From Cristatella mucedo (Eukaryota > Bryozoa > Phylactolaemata > Cristatellidae), in assembly GCA_009760855.2 (NCBI GenBank), contig WPIO01000077.1, positions 1,585,001-1,649,000 on the forward strand: a stretch of DNA of 64,000 bases, read 5' to 3'. Position 1 is the first letter of the stretch. Each line of letters starts with the position of its first letter. Position numbers and translations under genes: made by a program. The notes under the pieces are model-generated. The model saw nothing but the letters and a program-made list of their open reading frames with translations, made no database searches and was not told the origin of the DNA. Shown here piece by piece: positions 1 through 27,039 of the stretch.

Positions 1-4
1 TTAT

Positions 5-192
5 TATTATAGCTGATTTAGCAGCCTCTTTTGTATAGCAGCAGAAGAGTGTGTATGGCTATCACCACCACCACCTGCAGCCGCAATAAATGATCGCCCA
101 CCGAAGGATGGCGATCCCACGACCTCTTGATCGAGGTCGTGAAAAGCAACTGCTTTACCTAGTGTGCCATCACGTGCCATCACCTTTGGCAA
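5..192 (-). repeat. SINE B copy (tRNA-derived)
   Basis: Read on the minus strand, a tRNA-like head ending in GGTCGTGGGATCG (B-box-like) is followed by a body with a CA-rich hairpin and a tail ending CAGCTATAATAATAA. The same order recurs near 3076, 24165, 51972 and 61531. The tRNA origin is inferred from the B-box-like motif. Confidence 0.6.
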
Positions 193-339
193 GATGGCGC
201 ACTTCCATCAAGCAGTAAGATGGCGCTGAGTTGTCTTCCTCGAAGGAGCTACTGTGACTCAGCGATGCAGGCAGCGAGCTGCTCATATCAGCAGAAAAAC
301 CTCAACGGCTATCAACGTCTCGTGAAGAGCAACTAAGAC

Positions 340-425
340 CCAGGGGCAAGATGGTATCGCCCAGCATGGGACTCCAACCCACGACCCTCACAGTACGAGT
401 CTCTCGCTCCACCGACTGAGGGCTA
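340..425 (-). repeat. Possible tRNA-like SINE head
   Basis: The minus strand has GGGTCGTGGGTTGGAGTCCC, which resembles a tRNA B box and the heads of the other SINEs in the window. The body and tail cannot be traced, so this is probably a truncated copy. Confidence 0.3.
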
Positions 426-1078
426 GCAGGCGTTAGCCGCCGAGCAAAGTCGGCCCGGCCTCACTCTGCCCGGTGAACCGCCCCAGTGTTCACCGGCCAG
501 TGCCTCTAGTGTTTGGATCTGTGAACGAATGCTGCCTGAGTGTGACCTGAGCTACCTGCGCTCCGCGACTGAGAGTGAGCGAGCGGCACGCAGCACGTCC
601 TTCTGCTGCTCAGGTGGGCGTGGCATCTCGAAAAGCTTTCCTCGGAGAATTTGTGATGTGAGAGTGGCTTCTTTTTCTATGGGGCGCCTTCGGTCACGTG
701 CGCCTTCGGCCTTCACTGTGCGACTTTGACGAGGGGCATCGCTAACCCGGAAGTAGGTGAAGTCTTCATTGCGTGCGAATCGCCATCTCTTATGCCTCCT
801 GCACGTGTCATGCCCGAACGCGCCGGCAGAAATTCGATCTTGTTGACAGCATTCCGTTCGCTCCAATGCGATGCGTCGTCGCTTTGAGGCAGGCTGCCAG
901 GCTGTCAAGTTCCTGCAGATGTGCCGCCGAGGGAGGGGGCTGAAGCTAGCAGCAGTCACAGCGTCACTGCTGCAGTCACAGCGGCACTGCTGCTACGGTG
1001 GATGTCAGTCGTCCTTACAGGGGAGGCTTTACTGGGGTCGCCAGCCCATCGCCCATCGGTTGCATCCACGCTCGAGCA
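426..1078. other. No gene seen
   Basis: Only short overlapping open frames on both strands, with no recognisable protein domain or splice structure. Confidence 0.4.
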
Positions 1079-1136
1079 GCGTGCTGCTGCTGCTGCTGCT
1101 GCTGCAGAGCTACTGCTGCTGCTGCAGAGCTGCTGC
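1079..1136. repeat. (GCT)n trinucleotide repeat
   Basis: Two runs of GCT/CTG units are separated by a short GCAGAGCTA-like spacer that is itself repeated. Read in different frames it gives poly-Ala, poly-Leu, poly-Cys or poly-Ser, so the open frames here are repeat artefacts. Confidence 0.8.
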
Positions 1137-1631
1137 TCCTGACCGTGGCTGTTGGCATGCATTCCCTCAGCTGCTTTGCCAACCAGAAGAGTCTCTGCTG
1201 CTTGCCTCCGGTGCTCGCCAATAGGTGGAGGAGCGAGCTCGCCTAAGAAGCTTGCACTATTCCGTGGGGATCGTTCGATCGCCTTCTCCTTCTTTCTTTT
1301 CTTGCCAGTCGAAATGAACGCCAACGCTGGCTGCAAGGCTTAGCTGATCCGTGCATGACTTTGGCTAAAGCCTTGCGACTTCGAACGTGGCTGAACGTCG
1401 GACGACTGGCCCTTTACGTCCGGTATCGAATGCCGGTGCAGCTGCAGCTCGTTGTCCTCTGCGCTAGCGAGTACCCACTTGCCTCTCATTGCCTTGATGG
1501 ATCGTCGATCGATTGGCCATCGATCTTGCTCTGAGTTCGATTTCTTGATGCGGGTAAAGATTTGACATTTCCCACCATTCACTCCCCTCTTGCCTACATT
1601 TGTCGGCTGAGCTCGGCATGCCTCCCTCACT

Positions 1632-2031
<400 letters not shown>

Positions 2032-3075
2032 GTCGCTGCCTATCTGCCCATCAAGGTGGTACCGACAGCTAGTCGATAGATCATCGTCTGGAGGTATGCC
2101 GCACTAGCTTACTGGGCAGGCAGCTCAGCTATCACAGCAGCCTCAATTAGTCTGCTGTGGCTGCTGAAGACCTGGTTTCTGCCATATCGATCAAGCCCCG
2201 ATGAATAATGCCGGATCTTTAATCTCCAGTTCGTGTGCCACCAGCTTCACTTTCCCCTGCTGCTGGGTGCTGAGCAGAATAAGCAGTCCCAGTGGCTGTC
2301 GGCATCCTTACAGTGCTTGCCCGGACGACCTGGGGCTGGATGCTGAGCGGGGCAATAGCTATACGGTAGTTGTGCTCGCGTTTGGCCAGGCGTGCAATGT
2401 TGAGCTGCGGCTCACCACTGCTGTTCGAGTTTTTTTTGCGTGGTGCACGAGGCCTCCGCACTGTAGCATTAAGGCCCGCCATTTCTGCAATTACGATATG
2501 TTTTATGTAGTGACGAGAGCTATGAAGCTAAATTCAGCACGAGCCAGCTCAGGGAATGGAGTCCGCGGCAGGTGTTCCTGTGCCGTTCTAAGGCTGCAGC
2601 TGCATTTGGCCCGCAGTTACCCTTATTTGCTTGTCTACTCATATGGTTCAGCTCAGATACTGAACCTTTAAACAGTAAAGCTTAAGCGCCACGAACTGCC
2701 TCACCTTTACCTAGGCCAACGATCATCTGACAATTCAAGAGCTAGACTTCCTTCTGTCGGTCTCGGTGTCTGCCTCCAGAGCTTCTTCCTTTTTGTGTCG
2801 ATTTTGCAAGTGCTGTCGAAGAGGAGAAAAACGAGCTGCCACCTGCCAGCCACTGGCAAAAGTTTTGACTGGCATTGATCCCATTTTTGTTAAGACTACG
2901 CAGTACCCCAAGCAGGTGCTGGTGCTTCCGACTGCTTCAGCGATGTAGTCTCTGCTCATTTCTCGGACAGAGGTACTTAAAGTCTGTCAGAGCTTTAAGA
3001 CTCCCAGTATTTTGATTGCTGTCTGAATACCTTCAGTTCGCCTGCTTGCTCCCACCGTCAGCCAGTGAAAGTAAA
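2032..3075. other. No gene seen
   Basis: Unique-looking DNA with short open frames on both strands. I see no domain, splice pattern or repeat family I can support. Confidence 0.4.
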
Positions 3076-3228
3076 TGTCAGCCGATTCAGCGACCTCGTT
3101 TATTCATTGGCTGAAGAGCCTTAGCAGACGGCTATCACCACCACTTGCAGTGGTCAATAAAGCATTGCTTGTTGCAGGACTCGAACCTACGACCTGGGTC
3201 GTGACTTGCCAGCACCTTCCTGTCGTGA
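3076..3228 (-). repeat. SINE B copy
   Basis: On the minus strand a head with GTCGTAGGTTCGAGTCC (a good tRNA B box) is followed by the family B body and the GCTCTT/CCAATGAATAA-like tail region. It abuts a plus-strand LINE fragment at about 3229. Confidence 0.6.
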
Positions 3229-3838
3229 GCATCACAGTTGCCACATCACACCGCTTCTCACCGACCTGCACTGGCTCCCAGTCAAGCACCTCATCGACTT
3301 TAAGGTTTTGTCACGAGCTTTTAGGTCCCTTCATTCTTTGGCTATTTGGCCTACCTATCAGATCCACTCCCCCACCAGGCTAAGCAGCGTACCATCTGCT
3401 TTTCAGAATATAATCGTTTGCCTATACTCGTACGAACCTCAAATCCTTTTGAGACCGTGCCTTTAGTTCGTATGCTCCCAAAGCCTGGCAAAAAAAGCAC
3501 CAAAGCACTTCCATCTTGCATCACGACGTCCCCTGATTTGACCACATTTACAAAGAAACTAAAAATGCACCCATTTATCACAGCATTTAGTGGGTCCATG
3601 TGATTCGTCTTTTGTGTGCTTATGCATGCTGGCACCGTGCATGCTGCCACTAACCATACTTGCATGCTTACTCAGTGCATGTCACCCCTTACCATATTAT
3701 GCTTGTTGTCATTGAGCATGCTACCACTAACCACTCGATCGTTCTTCCTTTGCAGCAAATGAATAATACATAGAAAGCGATTGAGTTCTCTGAGGTGCTA
3801 TATCAAATGTATTATCTTTATTATTATTACCTCTGGGC
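3229..3838 (+). mobile_element. LINE 3' fragment (L2/CR1-like)
   Basis: Plus-strand frames encode the C-terminal part of the reverse transcriptase ORF, recognisable from DLHWLPVK, SFRSLHSL-like and [10 protein letters not shown] stretches shared with the copy at 60124-61020. Several frameshifts break it. It runs into the element's 3' end, an AGTTCTCT tail and TTATTATTATT. It is a dead copy. Confidence 0.75.
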
Positions 3839-3911
3839 TACGACACAGTCCACACACCAATCGTATCGGTCTGTCCACCGGTCAATAAATCTATATAAAG
3901 TGCCCACGTAT

Positions 3912-4770
3912 AATAATGATAAGATATTTATTTGTATAGCATCCTAAGAGAAGTTAAACCGCTGTCCAAGTAAGCACTTTATATATACTGCAAAGGAAGC
4001 ATGTCAATTCGTCAGCGATCACATGCACGGATTCATCACAAAGGACAATCACACGGACGGATCAAAAACTGTGAGGAACAGTTGCTTTTAGCTTCTAGGT
4101 AAATGTAGTCAAATCAGGGGATGTGACTTGGTTTGAAAGTGAGGTGCAGACTGTGGGAGCCTAAAGTCTAATGGAATGGTCTCCAAAGGATTTGAGGTTG
4201 TTTAGAGGTACAGCTAAACGGTTGGAGTCGCAAAAGCAGGCGGTACGAGGCGAAGCCTGGTTAGGATACATTTCAGATAGGTAGGTCGGAGCAAGAGAAT
4301 GGAGTGACCTGAAAATTAGTGACAGCTTTATTATTCAGAGCCAGTTTAGGTCATGAGGACTGGTATACTATGACGGTTGAGACATTCACGACAGAAAAGT
4401 CGAGCCGCAGAGTTGTAAACCGTACACGTCTTAGTGCACATACAGGAACATCTGCCAGTAGTGAGTTACAGAAGTCTAGGTTCGAATACTTAAACTAGCA
4501 AATACTTAAACTAGCTGAGGTGCTGTATCCTTACCTAAGTCAGCCCAAATTGTTTGCAGTGGTACGTAGATGAATGTGCATTCTCAGTTTGGCAAAGTGG
4601 CTCGACAAAGGAGACACATGACTGCACCTCCGGGAATTTGTCGACTGGCCTTACACCATATTCATCATCAGCTTCACCGGCTTAGGGGCTTTCTGCGGTA
4701 GCTCAGCCAAAACTGAATCACAGTAGTCTAGCCCAGACAGGCCCAGGGAGCTAGTAAGATACTTAGCAAG
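3912..4770 (-). mobile_element. Degenerate LINE fragment
   Basis: The 3' tail, read on the minus strand and ending in ATTTGTATAG-like sequence, lies at the left. It is followed by decayed equivalents of the LINE 3' coding region, such as GGTCTCCAAAGGATTTGAGG and CAGAAGTCTAGG. It is more diverged than the copies at 37949 and 59855. Confidence 0.65.
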
Positions 4771-7700
4771 CCGCCGAGGTAGGCAGTCTCTCTAATCTTG
4801 ACAGCGATCGAAAGTGCTGGCTAGCTGTGAAATTGGTCTTCTTTATAAAAGCCACGCGAGACGAGATCTGAGTGGAAGTGGCAGAAAGCTTTCGAGCTCA
4901 GACGTTGCCGAAGCGAAGTGTTGCCGAAGCGTCGTCCTCGCGAGGCTTTTTTGTACGGCGACGTTCGACTTGTAGCAGACGGGAGATCCGAGTTCTCGAT
5001 AAACGCTTGGCTGGTCGAGAATAGAAGAAGGCAAAGCGAGTGCTGCTCTCCCTCCACCCACCCACGACCAAACCCACATTCGCCAGTGCCCCTCCCCCCC
5101 CCGGGGGGGGGGGGCCAGTAAGAGCTCTGTGGAGTTCGCCAGCGATTCGTGCCCTCAACAGAAGTAAGTTTGCGACTTTGGGGCAGAAGGGCCTGGAGAG
5201 GAAGGGCCTAAAACAGGTCGGCCTAGAGCACGGAACGCCAAGGCCAGGAACACGAAGCAGCAGCACCGCCCCATCTGCCCGACTGTGCCCGGACGCGGTC
5301 GCTGAAGAAAATGCCCTGGGGCAGGTCAATAGGTCTGGCGCAGCCAAGGCAGCTTTTGCCTCTCCGAGCGCTCATCCGAAGGCTCGAACTCCCACGACTC
5401 GTGCTGCATTCGGGAAGCAATCGTCGGCGGCACATCGGCCGATGCGTTGTGTTGTCAGAGTTGTGCAGAGCTCACCAGTTTACAGCATCCGACCTAAGGC
5501 ATGTTCGAAAGGCTTACCCGCGAAACAGGCAGACCCCACAGCTATTTGCATCGGTTGAAAAGGGCATGGGGTAATAATGTAGTGGGATAATAGGGTAAGG
5601 GGAGAGCGGGTGTAAGGGGTAGAGAAATAGAGAGATAGAAAGACTTGCAGAGAGATGAAGGGGGTGTGGGCGGGATGGGCAAGTACAGGGGCAAGACTGG
5701 CCTAACTTTACGTTTGAAATGCCACTTATGAGTCTCGATCGCCTTAGTCCTGAGCGCTTGCGAGTACTTAGGTTAATGAATCAGATGCCATTGAGGCATC
5801 TGCCAGGCTAGAGACCGCCAGAGGAAGCCGGGCTTAAATCTGAGCCGTCCGGCATTCACCTGCGGCCGCCGGCCAGGTTTCGTCTGCCGCCAGCGCTTTG
5901 TGGTTCCGATGACGCTGATGGCTACTGATGGGGCTTGGCTGCAACCGCGTCTGGCTGGTCGGGTAGCTGACCCTGAACTCGGCCGGTCCAGCGTCGAAAG
6001 ACCTGCCACTCTACCAGCGACAGACGAGTACGCCGATTTAGACGACCTAGTTAAGTTGCCCACAGTCGTCCCACGTCCTCTTTATGACTGCTGGCGGCGT
6101 GATTTTAGCAGCGGCCTCTCGTTTGTTTTGGCTCGGATTCCGCTGGCGGAACTCTGCTTCAGAACTCGATCCTGGGCTTTGCAACTGCCGGACTGCGGCC
6201 AACGTCATTTTACGATTGCTGGACTAGCTAGCTGCTTGTGTCGCCGCCAGAGGACGGCTCTTTCGTGACTCAGATCTCCGTGCAGGGCGATGTTTTTTGC
6301 CGTGGGCTGCACGCTGAGAGCCAACTTCTCGAGGCTTGCGGATGCCAGCTTATGCGTCGACGGCAAGCTTTTGTGTGCTATGCAGCTTTCGTACGCTCAG
6401 CGCTGTCGAGATCGTCTCCCCTGCTCGGAGCTACTGCAAGTACTCTAACCCCTCGCAGCCTTGTCCGGATTAATGAGAGTAATTGAGTACTACTGTATCC
6501 GAGCTGGACTCTTACTAATCAGCTTGCAAGATTAATGTCTATGCGTGTCCATCTGAGCTTCATCGCTAGCGACCGGCCTCGCGATGGCCAGCGCTTCGTG
6601 CCGGCTAGGATAGTATCTGGCCGTCTTCGGCTGTCTGTGGCTGTCCAGTGCAGTTGCCGACAGGCATGCACCAGAGGCTACGGAATCGCTGAGTGCTGCA
6701 GAAATGGAAAACCTACTTCCCGCGCTTAGCAAGTCTCGTTTGTCCTAACCTCCACGACCGCATAGCCTAGAGGGTGGCCGGACCTGTGGAGTCGTTGGGC
6801 TATCCAGCAGCACACCGACAGGGGCGCCTGTGCACCGCCGTCCACCAGACAAACCTGCGCCGATGGGGCAAACGGAAAGCAGTGAGCCGCTCTGCAGGGC
6901 TGAATCGAGCAGCCTAGCGGCGAGGTGCCTCTCTCTGGCCGAGTTTGCCTGAGTGGGCTGTCAAACTTGGGCGGCTGTGCGTCTTTAAGATTTTAATTAC
7001 GAGAGCCGGTAATCTCGGCTCGTTGGCATTTCTCGAGACATCTTTGCTAGCAAGTGGGATCTTTCTATTACCCTGCAGGTGTGCGTGCACCTTCGCGTTG
7101 CAGCAGTGTGTACACGCGAATGCTTGTAATTGCCACTGCAACCGCTCGACCGCCGGCCGGTGCACCATTCGGCCCTTTCAAAAGTGAGCTTTGTTGAGCT
7201 CACTCAGCGTACGGGACATGAGCTGTGAGCAGAGCTAAACTACCAGGGCAGAAGAGGCTGAAGGAAGGAGGTAGCCAGGAGAAAGTACCGGCAGCAACGG
7301 TCGGTCGGTCGGTCGGCTGCAGGCAGATCTAGAAAGAGTGTCGTGCACGCAGTGCGGGATACGAGCGGAGCAAGGGAAAGTGTGACCGTCACTATCGGTC
7401 AGTGTACGAAATAATACCACGAGACACTGATCAGCTGTATGTACACGGAGATAAAGGGGATCAATCAATGGCCGCCCGTCCTTCCTCTCTCCAAGAAGCA
7501 GGTGTGAGTGAGACTCACTGAGCTCACCGTCTGTTCAAAGTTCTCTCTGTTGCAAAGGGCTGGACGTACCAAATCTAATAAGAAATCTAAGGAATCGATC
7601 GACCAGATCTTTGGCACTAACTTCGGAAGCCCGTAGGCAGAAGTCTACCTTTCGAAAGTTGCGTACGAGAAGTATGCTGTCAGTGTAGGCTACCCATGAC

Positions 7701-7825
7701 CCTGAAATTGAAGCAACACATGTCAACATACAATAGGTACGGTAGGCCGCTTAGGCTTTGACAGTGCTATGGAAAACTTTCTCACGTTAAATCCACTTAA
7801 TCTTTCTGGAGTTACAGATGGAGAT
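4771..7825. other. No gene seen; one G/C homopolymer palindrome
   Basis: This 3 kb holds GC-rich segments and several open frames of 60-170 codons on both strands, but none shows a recognisable domain or consistent splice signals. At 5092-5114 a run of C is followed directly by a run of G, which could fold back on itself or mark a difficult assembly point. Confidence 0.4.
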
Positions 7826-7975
7826 AATAAATAATAATTCATTTGTATAGCGCCCCAAGAGAACTTAATCTCTATTCAGGCGCTTCACATATGCCTCGGG
7901 GCTCGAGCCCACGACCTCAGTCAGACCTTGGTCGGGGCGAGCACCTTAACCGCTGGACCAAACCAGCTCGGCGAT
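7826..7975 (-). repeat. SINE A copy (tRNA-derived)
   Basis: On the minus strand the head reads TTTGGTCCAGCGGTTAAGG (A-box-like), with GTGGGCTCGAGCCCC (B-box-like). It then reaches a tail with AGAGATTAAGTTCTCTTGGG and GCGCTATACAAATGAATTA. It is nearly identical in order to the plus-strand copy at 53994. Confidence 0.75.
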
Positions 7976-7999
7976 ATAATGCATGCATGCATGCATTAT
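7976..7999. repeat. Perfect ATGC palindrome
   Basis: A 24-bp self-complementary tract made of repeated ATGC, flanked by ATA/TAT, directly beside the SINE A head. Confidence 0.8.
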
Positions 8000-8369
8000 C
8001 GTGATTAGTCCCCGACGTTTTGAAACGTATTCCGGTACTAATCGGACCTGGAATGTGGCTGCAGCGATAGCAGTGCCTAAATTGTGGGGCTACATGGTTG
8101 TATCCTAATATTAAGCTGCAATTTCATACGATGATTGCCAAAGAAATAATTGATCAGCTTACCGCCTCGATCCTGGAGAGGGGTAACCCTCAAGCTGTAC
8201 TTATATGAAATAGAGCCTGGCGTAATCACGAAAGTGCTTGTAGTAGTGCTGCAACCCTATAGCGGTCAATAAAGATCTGACTAGAAATTAATCACACATT
8301 AACGACTACCCGCAAGTTATGGCGTTGGCGATCGGGTCACTCTGAGCTAATCAGTCAGCTGAATAATTG

Positions 8370-9180
<811 letters not shown>

Positions 9181-9360
9181 TTCAGTTAAAGATGCATTTG
9201 TTCGGCTCGGCTTTCCCTGCGCCCCAGTGAGCTTGTATTTTTGCTCCAGTGCTTTTTGTTGTACGCTTACCTGTGCACGGTTCAGAGCAGAAGCGCCGAC
9301 CGACGGTCAGCGACAACACAGAATGTCCTTCGCGTCGAGCATGCGTTTGCTGGCCTAAGC

Positions 9361-9560
9361 GTTGTTATAATAATAATAATAATAATAATAATGATAATAC
9401 ATTTGTATATCGCCCTCAGAGAACTGAATCTCTCTTAGGCACTTTAAACATGCTGCATATAAAGCATTACCAAATATTTGGTGGTAATATTCGCAAGCAG
9501 CAGGCACACCAACAAGCAGGCACGAACGATAAGCAAGTGTAATGTCTTTATAATAAGGTA
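9361..9560 (-). mobile_element. LINE 3' tail fragment
   Basis: An (ATT)n tail, on the minus strand, is preceded by the LINE 3' hairpin region: GAGATTCAGTTCTCTGAGGG, then AAGTGCCTAAGAG. No coding region is present. Confidence 0.6.
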
Positions 9561-9803
9561 ATAGAGCGTAACGTCTTTAACTCAAGAGTCGTTGCTTCTC
9601 TTGCAGCGAGTTGTAATGCCCCTACCTACAGAGTTGGTAATCGTGTGGTGCTATAAACAGGACTTAATATTATTATTACTTCATTTTCATCACACCCTGT
9701 GTTCCGCCCGTGTAAATTACATTTTTGTGTTCTCGCGCGTTTTGCGATTGCACATTTTATCACGAATCGATTGATAAGCTTCATCGTAGCCTATGCTAAA
9801 TGC

Positions 9804-9834
<31 letters not shown>

Positions 9835-11270
9835 AAGAGAGAGCGTGATTTGGTTCTCTTTGGGTGCTATGTAAATGTTTTATTATTGTAGGAAGGCAGT
9901 TGGCAGCTTGTGAATACTCTCGGCGGCTGTATAAACTTGGAGTTCGCTATGTAAAAACTCCTGGATTAAATCTTTTTTGAACTCGTAGCTTTTGTAGCAT
10001 TACAAAAGAAAATTAAAACAAGTAGTTATGCATGTATATGTATTCACAATAAAGATAGGCGTAGTCCAAGCGACCGACGAAAGTTGCTTGCATATAGCAA
10101 GCAAAGCAGTTCAGACTGAGAAAAAAAGTCACCAAAAAGTACCAGACAGAACCAGAAAAAATACCAGACAGTCAGACTCGAAGTTGGCCAGTCGGCACCA
10201 CTCTCAGATAAAGGTGGCTCATATTAATAGCTTGGGCTGCTCGTGCGCGTCACCGCCAAACGCAGGCCGCCAATGGACGTGCGTCCGCCATTGAGTCAAA
10301 TGAGCGCCGCCGCCGCCGCCGCCCTGACGTATAGTTATCGTATTGCCGCGAAATAGCTAGGTTTTGAAAGATGACGACGTCAAACGTTAACCAGTAACAG
10401 TTTCGATTCCATATCAAGTAAGAGGACGACTGTGAAAATGTCTCGAGCCGGAAATGGAACCTGTTTTTCCAAACTTGTAAAGAATACAGCAAGCCAGTCC
10501 AGTTACCGGCGCGACATTATCCTGCTGGAAAGCACTTTGCCGTCTCCAAAATACAAATGGGGCAAAAGTAGCGGCGGCGTTTGTGTCTATGCTGCGCTCT
10601 CGACTGCGATTTCGGCGGTACCTACTGTTCGACTTCCGTTCGTTAAATCGAATGAGCATTAAACTAAATCCTGCCGTCAAGCCGTATAACTGCGACTATC
10701 TTCGTGGCGCTCCGTCGTACATCTCAAAGTGCGAGACACATTTCGGAAACCGTGCATTCCCGGCGGCGATTCTTCAAACCTTCCGATCTGGCCTTTTAAT
10801 ATAACCGATAGCTGATCTGTAGGCCCTTTAATATAACGTTATAATACTCCCTAATATAAGCGATTGACCGACTAGCCGTACCGAGGGATTGAGGCTTCTG
10901 CAAACTTCGGTGCATTACCACGAGAGGCGTGCGGCTTCATTCATCTCAGCATTTATTTAGAGAAGCATGGGCGCGTGAAAGTAAAGACTCTTTGAGGAGT
11001 AGCTCTCAAATGTCTGAGTAAGGTAAGACCGTTGAAGTTTATTTGTCATTCACCCTATCCTTAAATAGGCAGTAAGCATTGACATGACGCGCGGGAACGG
11101 GACAGTATTGCGACAGCTTTTCCTCAATAGTACTCTGGGGGGAGGACGCGGTGACTTCCTGCCGTTCAAATTGCGTCGCCTCGCGTGGCCTCGGCTTCTC
11201 ACGGATAGTACTGCTCACTGCTTACTGCCGCTGAACGAGTTTTAGTTCTATACTCAGCAGCGGCCGGCTA
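9561..11270. other. No gene seen
   Basis: It contains a short AG-rich stretch (9805-9843) and a (CCG)n run near 10301. Frames up to 88 codons show no recognisable domain. Confidence 0.4.
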
Positions 11271-11274
11271 CATT

Positions 11275-11975
<701 letters not shown>

Positions 11976-12046
11976 ACATTAGAAAGTTGAAACCATCACA
12001 TTAGAGAGTAAACAGAGAACGTTGTCATTACTGCTCTGCACTGTGA

Positions 12047-13919
<1,873 letters not shown>

Positions 13920-13925
13920 TTTATT
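13920..13925 (-). terminator. Candidate polyadenylation signal for the receptor gene
   Basis: The minus strand reads AATAAA about 1 kb after the receptor's stop codon. It is the right motif on the right strand, but a six-base match is weak evidence; transcript data would settle it. Confidence 0.3.
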
Positions 13926-14927
13926 AAAAAGAAGAAATCTGTACACATACTAGGGCCACTGGCACGCAGCTGGGCTTCGCCAGTTGCCCAAGCTGAGCCA
14001 TCGGCACGAGCGAGAAGCGGCAGGAGGCACAGCGAGCCGTGCGGAGAGCAGCCTCAGACTGCAGGAAGTCGAGCCGGACTGAGGCCGCTCCGCAGGGCCT
14101 CCGCCACTCTGCTGGAGGCCAAAGCCCGTGGCAGCACGACGCTCCTGTCTCCCGCTGCTCGGCTAGTGCTGCTCGAGGCTGAGAGCAGCACGAAGAGCGG
14201 CATCAGCACGTGCCGGCTGCACGTCGCTCCTGCTCCACCACCCCTTCCGACGGGTGCCCGATTGAGCGGCGGCAGCAAACCCTAGCGCATGCGGTGTGGC
14301 ATGACAAGTCAATGGTTAGACAACCTCAGTGTAAAAAAGAACCCGAGCTACAAGCGCAAAGCAGCACCGTGCCTGGAGGCAGGAGGAGGGGGAGGAGGAG
14401 TAGGGGTGATCCCCGCCCTCTCTGCCACCGCCGCAGCCACTAGCCTCGAGGCTGTGGTGTAGGCGCCGGTCCATCCGGCGACGTCAGTCGAGCAAGCCGG
14501 ACAGAGGTGACCGATGATGAACGCACGACGACCGGCGCATCGCCGCGTCATCCGGTTCCACGCTCGTCCACGGCGGCCTGCCGCGGCCTGCGCGACCCGA
14601 AGCCGCGGCAGGCGCAAGGCATGGCAAGGTCGATTGGCAAGTGGCGAACGTAGCTAGAGGCACGACTATTGCACGACTGCCACGCCTTTTTCCCTTCCAG
14701 AAGAATCCTGCTGCTGCTGCTGAGTGCACGGAGGCACGTGGCTGCATCACTCTTTGCCCACGTGAACGGGAGGCGCTGGCCTAGCCACTAGAGCTCTAGC
14801 CGCTAGGTCTCTCGGTCGCCTCTACTGCGCCCGATTACAATGGCCAGCAGTGCTAAGGTAAAAAGAAAAACACGTCACCGTGACGTGACGCAGAAGTCTC
14901 CAATCCCCCACGAGGTTGGGGCTCGGC

Positions 14928-26292
<11,365 letters not shown>

Positions 26293-27039
26293 CTGCAAAG
26301 AAATGGCAGCAAACATACAAAGCCATCGTAACGGCAGCACTAGCATTGGGGCCAGCTCTCAATGAGCCCCTGCCGCCGTCGCGGGGTACCGGCACCCTGC
26401 GGGCTGCCATACACTTGTGAGCCAAAGTTTGATGCCTTGCACGACAGCCTATTAACGAGTTGCAAAGCTGTGGCACAAGTGGTTAATCGTCGTAAAGACA
26501 ACCAAGAAAAGTTAGCCTGTGCGATTCGTTAGTCAGCTGCCCGGGGCAGCTATGCTGGGGCACTGTCTCAGTCATTCGATAATGTCTTACACAAGGGCGT
26601 GCTAAACTCCTGCAGTAGTTAGTGTAGCCCTGTTTCACACTCTTTTGTCCAGTTCGATCAAGGCGTATCCAGTGCAAAGGTTAGGGGGCGAGGCAAATGA
26701 ATCGCTCGGTATTAAGGGGGGAGGGTGAGGGAGTGAGTGACGGCCACCAGAGGCATTCACAGCAGCTGCTGGACCCGGATGCTGGACCCCACGTGCGGCA
26801 AGCCACGAGCGAAGTACCAGCTCTATGCTGCTGCCGCTGGCTCAATCGATAGTAGCAGACAGTGCCCCCTTCTTTACAGACACACACCAATCAATAGTTT
26901 CCTTCTTGCAAAAAGTCACTAGGCTTCCTCGCTGCCCGCTGCCTCCTAAACGCTCCGCCGGCCGGCGGCCGGCGCTGCTCTCTAATAAGCACATGCATGC
27001 ATGCACTGGAACTAGGGGAGGAACCTCGAGACTAAGGAG

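Noticed and set aside
340-425. A functional tRNA gene at one of the B-box-like motifs
   Set aside because: The motifs lie in dispersed repeats, and I could not fold a full cloverleaf with an acceptor stem at any of them.
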